Notes: generated from the letters alone by a model not told the origin. Shown: positions 44,684 through 54,992, counted from the first letter of the stretch. The stretch is DNA of 64,000 nucleotides from Altericroceibacterium spongiae (GCF_003610805.1 NZ_RAPF01000001.1:310001-374000); one strand, 5' to 3'. Numbers and translations: made by a program.

Positions 44684-44792
44684 CGTGAGACTATCCTGTC
44701 GAAATGAAAGGGAAGGCGGGAGGGTATGGAGGCTGTTCTGTACCGCCGCTAGGCCACTTGCTGAGTGGGTTCAAGCTAACATGGGCAACTTA

Positions 44793-45662
44793 CTATTTGG
44801 GCTGATAGGTCTGATCCGGGCCGGGAAAACTCCTGTCGCGTACTTCTCTGGCATATTGTTCAGCTGCCTGGGAGATCGCTTCAGCCATATTACCATAGCG
44901 TTTTACGAAGCGCGGAACGCGTTCGAACATGCCCAGCATATCTTCAGCCACGATGACCTGGCCGTCGCACTGAGCGGAGGCGCCGATGCCGATGACCGGG
45001 CAGGAAAGGGCCTGAGTGACGGCAATGGCGATAGGTTCCAGTACCCCTTCCAGCACGATGGCAAAAGCGCCTGCTTCATCCAGCGCTTGTGCATCCTGCA
45101 TAATTTTTTCGGCTTCGGCTTCATCGCGGCCGCGTGCTCCGTAGCCACCAAGAACGTTGACCGCCTGTGGTGTCAGCCCGACATGGCCGACGACCGGAAT
45201 ACCGCGCTGGACGAGGAAAGCCACCGTTTCCGCCATGACCTCGCCGCCTTCGAGCTTGACCGCCGCTGCTCCGGTGGCCTCCATGATCCGTGAAGCGTTT
45301 TCGAAGGCCCGCTGCGGAGAGGCTTCATAACTGCCGAAAGGCATATCCACGACGACCACAGAGTGATAACTGCCGCGAACCACTGCGGCGCCATGCGCGA
45401 TCATCATATCCACAGTGACGGGTAGAGTGGACGGCAGGCCATAGATCACCTGACCCAGCGAATCCCCGACAAGCAGAATATCGCAATGGCTGTCGAGCAA
45501 TTGTGCCTGTCGTGCCGTATAGGCGGTAAGCATGACAATCGGTTCTTCCACCTTGCCATTCATCTTGCGCTGGCGAATGGCTGGTACGGTCAGACGGCGC
45601 ATAGGGGCAGGGGTGGGATTGGCGCGGCTGGTTGCGGTATCGAGCTGAAAATTGGTAGACAT
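44793..45662 (-). CDS. panB: 3-methyl-2-oxobutanoate hydroxymethyltransferase
   Basis: PanB makes ketopantoate from 2-oxoisovalerate and methylene-THF, the first step to pantothenate. The 289-residue TIM barrel has [35 protein letters not shown], the metal site region [31 protein letters not shown] and [20 protein letters not shown]. The N-terminal tail (1-30) is longer than in E. coli. panC is not adjacent. It diverges from the NSS transporter across 170 bases. Confidence 0.96.
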   Translation of the reverse strand: MSTNFQLDTATSRANPTPAPMRRLTVPAIRQRKMNGKVEEPIVMLTAYTARQAQLLDSHCDILLVGDSLGQVIYGLPSTLPVTVDMMIAHGAAVVRGSYHSVVVVDMPFGSYEASPQRAFENASRIMEATGAAAVKLEGGEVMAETVAFLVQRGIPVVGHVGLTPQAVNVLGGYGARGRDEAEAEKIMQDAQALDEAGAFAIVLEGVLEPIAIAVTQALSCPVIGIGASAQCDGQVIVAEDMLGMFERVPRFVKRYGNMAEAISQAAEQYAREVRDRSFPGPDQTYQPK

Positions 45663-45832
45663 GCAACATCTCTAGGCAAATCCGGGGATAGGGGGAACCG
45701 CTTTTCGTCACTTTGACAGTCTGCTTCGCGGTGGGAACGTGACATTCGCGTAAGACGCCCTCTCGACGAGAGAGCCGAAACACTGCACAAGAAATCGTAT
45801 TATATTTCTATAAGCTGCGGGGACGTGAATAA

Positions 45833-47251
45833 GTGGCATTGGAGTCTCAGGGAAGTGGTCGCGATGGCTGGTCATCGCGATCGGCATTTATTCTGGCGGC
45901 TATCGGGTCGGCCGTCGGTTTGGGAAATCTCTGGAGATTTCCTGCTGAAGCCGGAGCCAATGGTGGCGGCGCCTTTGTCGTCTTCTATATTTTGTGCGTC
46001 GTTCTGATCGGATTACCGGTTCTGTTGTCCGAAACGCTGATCGGTCGGCACGGTCAGTCTTCCGCACCCGAAAGTGCCCGGCGCCTGGCGCGGGAATCGG
46101 GAGCCTCGCGCCATTGGAGCATTCTTGCATCGCTGGGTGTGTTTTCGGCTTTCATGATTGTCAGTTTCTACTGCGTCGTCGGGGGCTGGGTGCTGCATTA
46201 TATCTGGGTTTTTATCAGCGACCTTTTCCAGACCGGTCTGACAGGCGGCGCTTTTCAGGGGCGTGATCCGGCCGAGATCGAAGCCATTTGGCCCAGTCTT
46301 GCCGGCAATGGCGCTCTGACCGTCGGACTGGATTTCGCTTTTCTGGCGATCACACTTTTTTTTGTGGCGCGGGGCGTTTCCTCGGGGATCGAGATTATGG
46401 CGGTCTGGCTCATGCCTGCCTTTTTCATCCTTTTGATCGCCATCACCATTTATGGTTCGTTCGGCGGAGCCTTTTCTGAAACAGTGGACTATCTGTTCAC
46501 TTTCGAGCCGGAAAAGCTGACCGGTCCGGTGATGCTGGCAGCCGTCGGGCAAGCCTTTTTTTCGCTCTCACTGGGTGTTTCGGGAATGATTACCTATGGG
46601 GGGTATGTCGGTCGTAACGTCAATCTGGCGGGAACCTCGGTGATTATCGCCAGTGCCGATACTTTCGTTGCGCTGGTTGCGGGCTTGTGCATTTTCCCGA
46701 TTGTCTTCGCTGCCGGACTGGGCGCCAATGCCGGGCCGGCCCTGATGTTCCAGACATTGCCTCATGCGTTTCAGTCCATGCCGCTGGGTTCGGTAATCGG
46801 TATCTTGTTTTTCGTGATGGTGGGCGTGGCGGCTCTGACCAGTTCGGTTGCGCTGCTCGAAGTTCCGACGTCATGGCTGATGGAAAAGACCGGGCTGCGC
46901 CGTGTTCCGGCAGCCTGCACGATAGCTTTCGGTGCTATGATCCTGGGCGCTCTTTCGGCTTTGTCGACCAATCAACTGGCTGATTTTTACCCGCTGAACT
47001 TTATCCCGCTATTTGAAGGACAGGGCGTATTCGATGTTCTGGACGGCCTGACCAGCAAGATCTTCATGCCTGTGGCGGCCATTCTGACCACGATCTTCGT
47101 GGGGTGGGTTGCGGATCGCCGGCTGATCGATTCCGAAACGGGGTTGAGCGGCGGTTTACAGGTAATCTGGCGCTTTCTGGTTTGCTGGTTGTGTCCGCTG
47201 GCCTTGCTGGCCATTCTCGCTGTCGGGATATTCCCGGATAGTATAGGCTAA
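45833..47251 (+). CDS. Neurotransmitter:sodium symporter (NSS) family transporter
   Basis: This is a 472-residue secondary transporter with the LeuT fold. The N-terminal signature GSAVGLGNLWRFP near residues 25-37 forms the sodium and substrate site in TM1. ANGGGAFVVFYI and about 11-12 helices follow, including FFSLSLGVSGMITYGGYVGR (TM6 equivalent). The substrate is likely an amino acid, but the family is broad. The start is GTG at 45833 after a weak ribosome site. It is transcribed alone and ends at a bidirectional terminator. Confidence 0.9.
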   Translation: MALESQGSGRDGWSSRSAFILAAIGSAVGLGNLWRFPAEAGANGGGAFVVFYILCVVLIGLPVLLSETLIGRHGQSSAPESARRLARESGASRHWSILASLGVFSAFMIVSFYCVVGGWVLHYIWVFISDLFQTGLTGGAFQGRDPAEIEAIWPSLAGNGALTVGLDFAFLAITLFFVARGVSSGIEIMAVWLMPAFFILLIAITIYGSFGGAFSETVDYLFTFEPEKLTGPVMLAAVGQAFFSLSLGVSGMITYGGYVGRNVNLAGTSVIIASADTFVALVAGLCIFPIVFAAGLGANAGPALMFQTLPHAFQSMPLGSVIGILFFVMVGVAALTSSVALLEVPTSWLMEKTGLRRVPAACTIAFGAMILGALSALSTNQLADFYPLNFIPLFEGQGVFDVLDGLTSKIFMPVAAILTTIFVGWVADRRLIDSETGLSGGLQVIWRFLVCWLCPLALLAILAVGIFPDSIG

Positions 47252-47254
47252 AGA

Positions 47255-47287
47255 AAAAGGGGGCCGGTTTTCAGCAGGCCCCCTTTT
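47255..47287. terminator. Bidirectional terminator between the NSS transporter and nusB
   Basis: AAAAGGGGGCC (47255-47265) pairs perfectly with GGCCCCCTTTT (47277-47287). The stem itself supplies T-runs on both strands, so it can end the rightward NSS transcript and the leftward nusB transcript. Confidence 0.88.
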
Positions 47288-47346
47288 GTACGTTTCCGAG
47301 CGTAATCTCGATCCGCATCGGTATTTTTCGATAAAAAGCCAGGTGG

Positions 47347-47793
47347 TCAGTCGCGCGCGTCCTTGGCGACCGCGTCGAGCACGCCATTCACGAATTTGGC
47401 TTCGCGGGCATCGAAAAAGGCATGGGCGACATCGACATATTCGCTGATTGCGGTCGCCTTGGGGACATCCTGCCGGGCAACCAGTTCATAGGCTCCCGCG
47501 CGCAGGATTTGCAGCATGGTTTTGTCGAGCCGTTTCAGCGTCCAGCCATCGGCCAGCTTGCTCTGCACCAGCTCGTCGATCTCTTCCATGCGCGATATAG
47601 TGCCGCGCACGATATCGTCGAAAAAGGGCTGATCGGCCTGATTATACTGATCCTCCTCGATCTCCTTACCCAGGCGATGCTGGTGAAATTCGTCGAGTAG
47701 CTGGATCAGCCTGCTGCTTTCCATTTCGTGCTGATAGAGCGCCTGCACGGCAGCGAGGCGAGCGGCGGAACGGGCCTTGGCATTGCTTGTCAT
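47347..47793 (-). CDS. nusB: Transcription antitermination protein NusB
   Basis: NusB (148 residues) binds boxA RNA with S10 for rRNA antitermination. It is all-helical, with an Arg/Ala-rich start (SARRLAAVQALYQHEM-type: KARSAARLAAVQALYQ) and the conserved LDKTMLQILRAGAYEL. YVDVAHAFFDAREAKFVNGV and a LDAVAKD ending complete the fold. Its start overlaps the hisD stop (ATGA), making nusB the last gene of a hisG-hisD-nusB transcript. Confidence 0.95.
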   Translation of the reverse strand: MTSNAKARSAARLAAVQALYQHEMESSRLIQLLDEFHQHRLGKEIEEDQYNQADQPFFDDIVRGTISRMEEIDELVQSKLADGWTLKRLDKTMLQILRAGAYELVARQDVPKATAISEYVDVAHAFFDAREAKFVNGVLDAVAKDARD

Positions 47794-49079
47794 TTCAAAC
47801 GGACTTTCACGGAATTGGCATGGGCGGGCAGCCCTTCGACTTCGGCCAGTGCAACTGCGGCAGGGCCGATAGCAGCAATCGAGCTCTCGTCCAGCGAAAT
47901 GAAGCTGGTGCGCTTCATGAAGTCGAGCACGGAAAGCCCGCTGGAAAAACGTGCCCGGCGCCCTGTGGGCAGAACATGGTTTGGTCCGGCCACGTAATCG
48001 CCCACTGCTTCCGGTGTATAGCGACCCAGAAACACACTGCCTGCGTGGCGCAGCCGGCTGAAGAGTGCATCGGGATCGTCTACGGCCAGTTCGACATGTT
48101 CAGCGGCGAGACGATTGGCCAGAGCAGGAGCTTCGTCGAGACTGTTCACATGTATGATGACGCCATTGTCGTCCCAGCTCTGTCGCGCGACTTTGCTGGT
48201 CGAGAGCAGAGCGCATTGCACATCTACGCGATCTTCCACACGCTCGGCGAAAACCGGGTCGTCGGTAATTAGAATGGATTGCGACGAAGGATCGTGTTCG
48301 GCCTGACTGAGCAGATCGGCGGCGATCCAGTCTGCATCGTTTTTCCCATCGGCAATGACGAGAATTTCGCTCGGTCCGGCCACCATATCGATACCGACCA
48401 CACCATAAAGCTGGCGCTTGGCCTCGGCCACCCAGGCATTGCCGGGGCCGGTAATGACATCGACAGGGCTGATCCGGTCCGTGCCGTAAGCGAGAGCTGC
48501 TATGGCCTGCGCACCCCCGACGCGCCAGATCTCGTCCACTCCGGCAAGATGCGCTGCGGCGAGAACAAGATCGTTTACTTCGCCTTTCGGGGTAGGTGTG
48601 GCGATAACGAGCCGTTCTACTCCGGCAACTCTGGCGGGTATCGCATTCATCAGAAGTGAAGAGGGGTACGCTGCGCGGCCACCGGGAACATACAGGCCCG
48701 CGGCATCTACCGGATTCCATCTGGCTCCCAGGCGAACGCCGGTATCATCGCGATAATCGCGATCGGCGGGGAGCTGGGCTTCATGATAAGTGCGGATACG
48801 GCTGGCAGCGAGTTCCAGCGCTTTGCGCAATTCGGGATCAAGCGCATCGAAAGCGATTTTGCAGGCTTCGCGCGAAATTATCCAATCCGCATCCGTCGCC
48901 AGCGTGTAGCGGTCGAAACGGCTGGTATAATCGGCCACCGCTTCGTCTCCGCGCGCTTTCACACGGGCAAGGATATCACGCACCGTTTGCGCGATATCAG
49001 CATCGCTTTCCCGGCGCTCATTGACCACACGGTTAAATTTGCGCGCAAAATCCTTATCGCTGGTGGAAAGCCGTTGCAT
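47790..49079 (-). CDS. hisD: Histidinol dehydrogenase
   Basis: HisD (429 residues) oxidises histidinol to histidine in two NAD-dependent steps with zinc. Clear motifs are VPGGRAAYPSSLLMNAIPA, VGGAQAIAALAYGTD, ITGPGNAWVAEAKRQLYG, GPSEILVIADG, LLSQAEHDPSSQSIL and LPTGRRARFSSGLSVLDFMK. It overlaps hisG by one base (ATGA arrangement at 49077-49081) and nusB by four bases. Confidence 0.97.
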   Translation of the reverse strand: MQRLSTSDKDFARKFNRVVNERRESDADIAQTVRDILARVKARGDEAVADYTSRFDRYTLATDADWIISREACKIAFDALDPELRKALELAASRIRTYHEAQLPADRDYRDDTGVRLGARWNPVDAAGLYVPGGRAAYPSSLLMNAIPARVAGVERLVIATPTPKGEVNDLVLAAAHLAGVDEIWRVGGAQAIAALAYGTDRISPVDVITGPGNAWVAEAKRQLYGVVGIDMVAGPSEILVIADGKNDADWIAADLLSQAEHDPSSQSILITDDPVFAERVEDRVDVQCALLSTSKVARQSWDDNGVIIHVNSLDEAPALANRLAAEHVELAVDDPDALFSRLRHAGSVFLGRYTPEAVGDYVAGPNHVLPTGRRARFSSGLSVLDFMKRTSFISLDESSIAAIGPAAVALAEVEGLPAHANSVKVRLK

Positions 49080-49738
49080 CAGGCTGCTTCCTGTACGGTC
49101 AGGGCACGAAAGGCGTCGACAAGTTCAGCCACACGCGGATCGGTCTTGAGTGCCGCCCGATTGACGATCAGCCGCGCCGAGATCGGCATGATCTGTTCCT
49201 TCTCAACCAGACCGTTTTGTTTGAGAGTACGCCCGGTGGACACCAGATCGACGATCCGTCCGGCAAGGCCGAGTGTCGGGGCGAGTTCCATCGCGCCGTT
49301 CAGCTTCACACATTCCGCCTGAATGCCTTTCCGTTCGAACCAGCGGCTGGTGATATTCGGATATTTTGTGGCGATGCGAAGATGGCTGGCATTGGCCACC
49401 GGTTCGGCTCCTGCACCTTCCACTGGCTCGGCAACCGACAGGCGGCAATGGCCGATATCGAGGTCTACCGGTGCGTAAAGCTCAGAATAATTGAACTCCT
49501 CGATCACGTCGGAGCCCACAATTCCGGCCTGGGCAGCACCGAATGCCACGAAAGTTGCCACGTCGAAAGCGCGCACGCGGATGATCCGCATATCGCTGTT
49601 TTCGGTTGCGAAACTGAGGCTGCGGTTGGACTTGTCGTGGAAGCCGCTTTCCGGCACCACGCCTGCGCGAGCCATGACTGGCAACGCTTCGTCGAGAATA
49701 CGCCCTTTGGGCACGGCAAAGGTCAGCGGCTTGGTCAT
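49079..49738 (-). CDS. hisG: ATP phosphoribosyltransferase, short form
   Basis: HisG starts histidine synthesis from ATP and PRPP. This copy has 219 residues and ends soon after the catalytic domain ([60 protein letters not shown]). It therefore lacks the C-terminal histidine-binding regulatory domain of the roughly 300-residue form. Short HisG enzymes work as an octamer with HisZ; no hisZ is in the window. ATG 49738 matches the family; the in-frame ATG at 49774 adds 12 residues and would overlap the divergent gene. Confidence 0.95.
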   Translation of the reverse strand: MTKPLTFAVPKGRILDEALPVMARAGVVPESGFHDKSNRSLSFATENSDMRIIRVRAFDVATFVAFGAAQAGIVGSDVIEEFNYSELYAPVDLDIGHCRLSVAEPVEGAGAEPVANASHLRIATKYPNITSRWFERKGIQAECVKLNGAMELAPTLGLAGRIVDLVSTGRTLKQNGLVEKEQIMPISARLIVNRAALKTDPRVAELVDAFRALTVQEAA

Positions 49739-49779
49739 AGGCGCGCATGTAGGCTGACGTAACGAAAAGGGCAATGTCC

Positions 49780-50841
49780 ATGGGCGATCGTGCAGTAATG
49801 GAAATCACGGATGTCAGGGAAGCGATAGACTGGCAGGCCAACCATTGCGAGAAAGCCAACGCCCCTTGCACTGCACGAGTGATCCGGGCGGAACTGGCTA
49901 TTCTCGAAGGAAATAGCGCCACCGGGCGACGAATTGCCAATTGGCAAGGGCTATCGCTGGAAGATGCCCTCCCTTTGCGTGTGGCAGCAGGGCTACACTA
50001 TCTGTTTCTTTCCGGAGAAGATAAACGCCTTGAGCCGATTTATGCCGGGCTGACGAGCGATCAGAAGGCGATCGATGCGCTGGTGGCGGAAATGGCCGAG
50101 ATGTACGATGCACGGCTCATGCCCTGGCTCGACAGTCCGCCGCAGACCAATGAAGCGGGGCGCTCGGCCAGTATTATAGCCGGACTCTTGTGGTTATCCG
50201 AAAGATTGGGGCCGTGTTTCGAACTGAATGAACTGGGGGCCAGTGCCGGCGTCAATACGATGATGGAGCGTTATCGGTACGATCTGGGAGGCGTATCGGT
50301 TGGGCCTGAACGAACGCCTATGCAGATAAGGCCCGAATGGCGCGGGTCTGCCCCGCCACGGGTGCCGCTGGAGATTACGGCGATTCGCGGTTGCGATGTG
50401 GCACCGGTGGATATTTCGGACCCGGTTCAGGCATTGCGCCTCAAAAGCTATGTCTGGCCCGATGCGACCGAACGGCTGGCCCGGATCGATGCGGCAATCA
50501 CTCTGGCGGCGGATAATCCACCTGATCTGGTTTCGATGGATGCCGGCGATTTCGTGGAAAACTGTCTTGCAGCTCCGCAGAAAAAGGGTGTTACCCGAGC
50601 CATTTTCCATTCCGTGATGTGGCAATATATGTCTGTTGAAACGCGCGACCGGATCACTGCGGCAATGGAAGAGGCCGGAAGCAAAGCCACTGCCGATAAA
50701 CCGCTCGCATGGCTAAGGCTGGAAACCAACCGAGAGACATTCCGGCACGAATTAAGAGTCCGCTACTGGCCGGGGCATGAGGAGTGGGTTCAGCTCGCCG
50801 AGGCACATCCTCATGGTGCATGGATAGAATGGTACGAATAA
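49780..50841 (+). CDS. DUF2332 family protein
   Basis: This 353-residue protein belongs to DUF2332, a family of unknown activity whose fold resembles SAM-dependent methyltransferases. The family stretches are [59 protein letters not shown] (a glycine-rich nucleotide-type loop), [14 protein letters not shown] and [16 protein letters not shown] at 49767-49771 is 8 bases from the ATG at 49780, better spaced than for the ATG at 49774. It diverges from hisG by about 40 bases and stands alone. Confidence 0.85.
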   Translation: MGDRAVMEITDVREAIDWQANHCEKANAPCTARVIRAELAILEGNSATGRRIANWQGLSLEDALPLRVAAGLHYLFLSGEDKRLEPIYAGLTSDQKAIDALVAEMAEMYDARLMPWLDSPPQTNEAGRSASIIAGLLWLSERLGPCFELNELGASAGVNTMMERYRYDLGGVSVGPERTPMQIRPEWRGSAPPRVPLEITAIRGCDVAPVDISDPVQALRLKSYVWPDATERLARIDAAITLAADNPPDLVSMDAGDFVENCLAAPQKKGVTRAIFHSVMWQYMSVETRDRITAAMEEAGSKATADKPLAWLRLETNRETFRHELRVRYWPGHEEWVQLAEAHPHGAWIEWYE

Positions 50842-50907
50842 TTGTTTTGGCAGACGGCTTTTCGGATTGATGATTCTAAAAGAGCGGGAAGCTCCTGAGT
50901 AATGGGC

Positions 50908-50939
50908 ATAAAAAGGGCGGCCGCTTCCGGGCCGCCCTT
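50908..50939 (-). terminator. Intrinsic terminator of the recG-aldehyde dehydrogenase transcript
   Basis: On the minus strand AAGGGCGGCC and GGCCGCCCTT form a perfect 10-bp stem around CGGAAGC, followed by a run of T (plus-strand A bases 50908-50912). It lies 25 bases beyond the aldehyde dehydrogenase stop and may also stop the rightward DUF2332 transcript. Confidence 0.88.
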
Positions 50940-50963
50940 CCTCTATAAGGTGGTGTGAAAGGC

Positions 50964-52391
50964 TCAGGACGGAATATCGCCGATCAGAGCCTTCTTCTCC
51001 ATGAATTCTTCGAGGCCGAATTTGCCGAATTCGCGACCGTTACCCGACTGCTTGTAACCGCCGAAAGGTGAGGCGAAGTCGAGACCGCCGGAATTGATGA
51101 ACACAGAGCCGGCACGGATCTTCGGTGCTACCTTGACGGCGACTGACGGGTCACCGGCAATATAGGCACCGAGACCATAAGGCGTATCATTGGCGATTTC
51201 GACAGCCTGATCGATGTCGTCATAAGGAATGACGACCAGAACCGGGCCGAAGATTTCTTCACGAGCCGGCGTCATGTCATTGCTGACATTGCCAAGGATC
51301 GTCGGCTGAACATAATAGCCCTTGTCGAGACCTTCGGGACGGCCAAGACCACCCACGGCAACCTTGGCACCTTCTTCAATGCCTTTCTCGATCAGGCCCT
51401 GAATCTTGTCATACTGGCTCTTATTGACGACCGGGCCGATATGTTCACCCGATTTGGACGGATCATCGACAGCTTTGGAACCGAAAATATCGGCCAGCAT
51501 CTTCACTGCATCGTCATACTGATCTTTGTGGATCAGGAAACGTGTCGGGGCAACGCAGCTCTGGCCAGAATTAAGCAGCATACCACCAGCTCCGGCCGGA
51601 AGCGCCATTTCGAGAGGCGTGCCGGGCAGAACGATGAATGGTGATTTGCCGCCAAGCTCCTGATGGACACGCTTCACCGTGTCGGCAGCATTCTTGGCCA
51701 CCTGAATACCGGCACGGGTTGAGCCGGTGAAGGAAATCATATCGATATCCGGGTGCTGAGCCAGAGCTGTGCCGACGCCGGGGCCATCGCCCTGAACGAG
51801 ATTGAAGACACCGGCCGGAACGCCGGCAGCATCGAGTACTTCAGCGAAAATCTGCGCCGAACCGGGTGTCTGTTCCGAAGGCTTGAGGATAACGCAATTG
51901 CCGGCGGCAATGGCCGGGGCCACTTTGGCGACAATCTGGTTCATCGGCCAGTTCCATGGCGTAATCAGCGCCACGATGCCGGCGGCTTCATAAACCACCC
52001 GGTTATCGCCGGTTGATTCGACCATTTCGAAATTTTCAAGTGCATTGATCGTTGAGGCGATATGGCCAAGGCCAGAGCCTGACTGGGCCGTGCTGGCCAC
52101 ATCGATCGGGCAGCCCATTTCTTCCGAAATCGCCTTGGCAATATCGGGAACGCGCTTGGCATATTCTTCCTGAATTTTCTTCAGCAGGGCAAGGCGCTCT
52201 TCCTTACTTGTCTGTGAATAGCTCGGGAAAGCCTTCTTCGCGGCCTGTACGGCTTTGTCGACATCGCCAGCCGTGCCGAGAATGACTTCGCTGACAGCTT
52301 CCTCAGTGGCCGGATTGATGACGGTTTTCGTTTCGGAACCGTCGGAATCGACCCACTGGCCGCCGATATAATGCTGGAGGTATTTGTTCAT
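50964..52391 (-). CDS. Aldehyde dehydrogenase family protein
   Basis: This is a 475-residue NAD(P)-dependent aldehyde dehydrogenase. TPWNWPMNQIVAKVAPAIAA and NCVILKPSEQTP form the nucleotide site. The general base Glu is in ELGGKSPFIVL and the nucleophile Cys is in LNSGQSCVAPTR. EEIFGPVLVV and SGNGREFG complete the set. The physiological aldehyde is not predictable. It is preceded by recG on the same strand with 100 bases between them, enough for a separate promoter, and its reading is unusually regular and strongly biased in codons, which suggests high expression. Confidence 0.92.
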   Translation of the reverse strand: MNKYLQHYIGGQWVDSDGSETKTVINPATEEAVSEVILGTAGDVDKAVQAAKKAFPSYSQTSKEERLALLKKIQEEYAKRVPDIAKAISEEMGCPIDVASTAQSGSGLGHIASTINALENFEMVESTGDNRVVYEAAGIVALITPWNWPMNQIVAKVAPAIAAGNCVILKPSEQTPGSAQIFAEVLDAAGVPAGVFNLVQGDGPGVGTALAQHPDIDMISFTGSTRAGIQVAKNAADTVKRVHQELGGKSPFIVLPGTPLEMALPAGAGGMLLNSGQSCVAPTRFLIHKDQYDDAVKMLADIFGSKAVDDPSKSGEHIGPVVNKSQYDKIQGLIEKGIEEGAKVAVGGLGRPEGLDKGYYVQPTILGNVSNDMTPAREEIFGPVLVVIPYDDIDQAVEIANDTPYGLGAYIAGDPSVAVKVAPKIRAGSVFINSGGLDFASPFGGYKQSGNGREFGKFGLEEFMEKKALIGDIPS

Positions 52392-52491
52392 GCTGGCATC
52401 CTCATTGAATGGAACTGATTTTGCGCGGGTTTCATATGGGAAGAACAGACCTGTGTGCCACCCCTTTTCGTTGATTCTGTCTTAAAAATTT

Positions 52492-54549
52492 TTATCCGCC
52501 CCGCAAGAGCTGAACGCCCCAGTCACGTTCGAAGAGATAGAGCAGGATGCGCGCGGCGGCTCCGCGCGGACTGTCGAGCCCGCCATCACGTTCGACAAGC
52601 AGTCTGGCATCGTCATGGGCGACAGGCAGAAGTTGCTGGATCTGTTCGAGACTGGCCACATTGAAGGGACTATCCCCAGACTGGCGCGTACCCAAAAGCT
52701 CACCGCCGCCGCGCAGGCGCAAGTCCTCCTCTGCCAGTCTGAACCCGTCTTGTGTGGCGCGCATGAGGGCAAGCCTTTCACGGCCGGTTTCGGACAAATT
52801 TTCTCCCCGGATAAGCAGGCAGACAGACTTTTTCGAGCCGCGCCCCACCCGTCCGCGAAGTTGGTGAAGTTGTGCAAGCCCGAAACGTTCGGCCTGTTCG
52901 ATAACCATCAATGTGGCATTGGGAACGTCCACCCCCACTTCAATCACCGTGGTAGCGACGAGCAGCTTCGCATCGCCTCTGGCGAAACGTTCCATCGCGG
53001 CGTCTTTTTCTTCGGATTTAAGCTGGCCGTGGACGAGCACCACATCGTCGCCCAGCCGTTCTTTCAGCCCGGCGTAACGAGCTTCGGCAGCGGCGATATC
53101 CTCATTTTCGTTTTCGCGAACCATGGGACAGACCCAATAGGCCTGATTGCCTTGCTGGAAATGCCGCTCCAGCCCGGCCACAACATCACCGAGTCGTTCG
53201 CTGGAAATAACTCGCGTATCGATGGCCTGCCTTCCCGGTGGCAGCTCATCAAGGCGCGAGACATCCATCTCTCCATATTCGGCGAGTGTCAGCGTACGCG
53301 GAATGGGGGTTGCCGTCATGGCAAGACAATGCGGTGTTACGCGGCCTTTGCGGGTGAGCATCAGCCTTTGCCCGACACCGAAGCGGTGCTGCTCGTCAAT
53401 CACCACCAGAGCCAGATTGCGATAGGTCACGGCATCCTGAAAGATCGCATGGGTGCCGACCACAATATCGATCGATCCGTCCATTAATCCCATGAGGATC
53501 GATTCGCGCGCCTTGCCTTTATCGCGTCCGGTGAGGAGTGCGATTTGCACACCGGTCGGAGCCGCCATCTGCCGCAATGTCTCGTAATGCTGGCGGGCCA
53601 GGATTTCGGTGGGTGCCAGCATCGCTCCTTGTGCACCGGATTCTACCGCAATCAGCAAAGCCTCCAGCGCCACCACGGTTTTCCCGGCGCCGACATCGCC
53701 CTGTAGGAGGCGCAGCATCGGCGATGTCTGACCGAGATCACCTTCCACTTCGGCTATGGAGCGTTTCTGGGCTCCGGTGAGCGGGAAGGGTAGTTCGAGT
53801 TTCCGGCGCAGATGACCGTCACCCGAAAGGGGTTGCCCCTTGCGCTGACGATTGGCGGCACGCACCAGCATCAGCGCCAGACTATTGGCCAGCAATTCAT
53901 CATAAGCCAGACGGTCCCGTGCGGGTTTATCCTCTGCTTTATGGGCTCGCAACAGTGCTTCTTTCCATGCCGGCCAGCCCTGTTTCTGCATCACACCGGA
54001 TTCGATCCATTCGGGCAGGTCGGGCAAATGCGACAGGCTCTGCCCGACAAGGGCGGCCATGCGCGGTTGGGTCAGCCCCTCGGCGAGCGGATAGATCGGC
54101 TCGACAAGCTTGCCCATCGCCCCGGCGCTATCTTGTGCAACATGATCGGGATGAACGATCTGGAGCATCTGACCATATTGGTCGAGCCGCCCTGCAATCC
54201 AGCGCTTCTCGCCCGTCGGAAGCTGTTTCCTCGCCGTATAGGATGCGCGACCGAAATAGGTCAGGGCACATATATTGCCTGCCTCATCCTGAGCCATCAC
54301 CCGGAATGGCCCGCGTCCGGCGCTGGCTTTATGCTCGATAGGAGTGAGCGGAGCGACAATCTGTTCACCCACCGTGGCGTCGTCGAGTGTCGAAACCGAA
54401 TGGCGTTGCACGAAACGGTCGGGCAGATGATACAGGAGATCGCGCAGGCGGGTGAGCCCCAGCCGGGCAAGCGGTTTGCGCAGTTTCGGGCCGACTCCGT
54501 CCATGCTTTCCGTGTCGGCGAAGAGGGGATTGAGCAATTCGGGACGCAT
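52492..54549 (-). CDS. recG: ATP-dependent DNA helicase RecG
   Basis: RecG (685 residues) remodels stalled forks and Holliday junctions. The N-terminal wedge/OB domain (about 50-170) includes VGPKLRKPLARLGLTRLRDL and YFGRASYTARKQL. The helicase core has Walker A GDVGAGKTVVA, APTEILARQH, DEQHRFGVGQR (DEQH box), AMTATPIPRTL, VCPMVREN, VATTVIEVGVDVPNATLMVI and QLRGRVGRG, and the C-terminal TRG-type motif LRLRGGGELLGTRQSG is present. All helicase motifs are intact. It diverges from sdhE by about 60 bases. Confidence 0.97.
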   Translation of the reverse strand: MRPELLNPLFADTESMDGVGPKLRKPLARLGLTRLRDLLYHLPDRFVQRHSVSTLDDATVGEQIVAPLTPIEHKASAGRGPFRVMAQDEAGNICALTYFGRASYTARKQLPTGEKRWIAGRLDQYGQMLQIVHPDHVAQDSAGAMGKLVEPIYPLAEGLTQPRMAALVGQSLSHLPDLPEWIESGVMQKQGWPAWKEALLRAHKAEDKPARDRLAYDELLANSLALMLVRAANRQRKGQPLSGDGHLRRKLELPFPLTGAQKRSIAEVEGDLGQTSPMLRLLQGDVGAGKTVVALEALLIAVESGAQGAMLAPTEILARQHYETLRQMAAPTGVQIALLTGRDKGKARESILMGLMDGSIDIVVGTHAIFQDAVTYRNLALVVIDEQHRFGVGQRLMLTRKGRVTPHCLAMTATPIPRTLTLAEYGEMDVSRLDELPPGRQAIDTRVISSERLGDVVAGLERHFQQGNQAYWVCPMVRENENEDIAAAEARYAGLKERLGDDVVLVHGQLKSEEKDAAMERFARGDAKLLVATTVIEVGVDVPNATLMVIEQAERFGLAQLHQLRGRVGRGSKKSVCLLIRGENLSETGRERLALMRATQDGFRLAEEDLRLRGGGELLGTRQSGDSPFNVASLEQIQQLLPVAHDDARLLVERDGGLDSPRGAAARILLYLFERDWGVQLLRGG

Positions 54550-54610
54550 AGGGCTGCTATAGACGCTTGCGCACAGATGACGAGTGTCTTACCGCGCGGA
54601 CATGGTCGAT

Positions 54611-54889
54611 ATGTCCGAACAAACCAAGCCTGACAGGCAAGCCCGCATTGCTCGCTGCCGCTTCCGTGCATGGCATCGCGGTACGCGCGAAGCCGATTTC
54701 ATGATTGGCGGCTTCTTCGACAAATATCATGCCGGGTGGAACGAGGCGGATCTCGCCTGGTTCGAGGCTTTACTGGACGAGAATGATGTGGACATCATGG
54801 CCTGGGCGCTGGGTGTTCAGCCGGTTCCGCCGCTTTATGTCGGTCCGATGATGGAGCGCATGAAGGTCATCGACTACGTTACAATCTGA
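54611..54889 (+). CDS. sdhE: Succinate dehydrogenase assembly factor SdhE
   Basis: This is a 92-residue protein of the DUF339/YgfY family that helps attach FAD to the flavoprotein subunit of succinate dehydrogenase. ARCRFRAWHRGTREADFMIG carries the RGxxE flavinylation motif, followed by FDKYHAGWNEADLAWFEALL. ATG 54611 is favoured over ATG 54602 and a GTG at 54584 by spacing from GCGGA. It pairs with recG in many alphaproteobacteria. It ends before a strong terminator shared with the M3 peptidase gene. Confidence 0.92.
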   Translation: MSEQTKPDRQARIARCRFRAWHRGTREADFMIGGFFDKYHAGWNEADLAWFEALLDENDVDIMAWALGVQPVPPLYVGPMMERMKVIDYVTI

Positions 54890-54940
54890 TCGTAGCTTTT
54901 GCCAAAACGGTCAATCGCTGGCTTTTGAGCAGGTGGATTT

Positions 54941-54974
54941 GAAAAGGGGCGGATCGTCGGATCCGCCCCTTTTC
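54941..54974. terminator. Bidirectional terminator between sdhE and the M3 peptidase gene
   Basis: GAAAAGGGGCGGAT and ATCCGCCCCTTTTC form a perfect 14-bp stem with a six-base loop. A/T runs at the stem ends provide a T-run for both convergent transcripts. Confidence 0.88.
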
Positions 54975-54992
54975 GTTGTCTGATTGCCAGCC

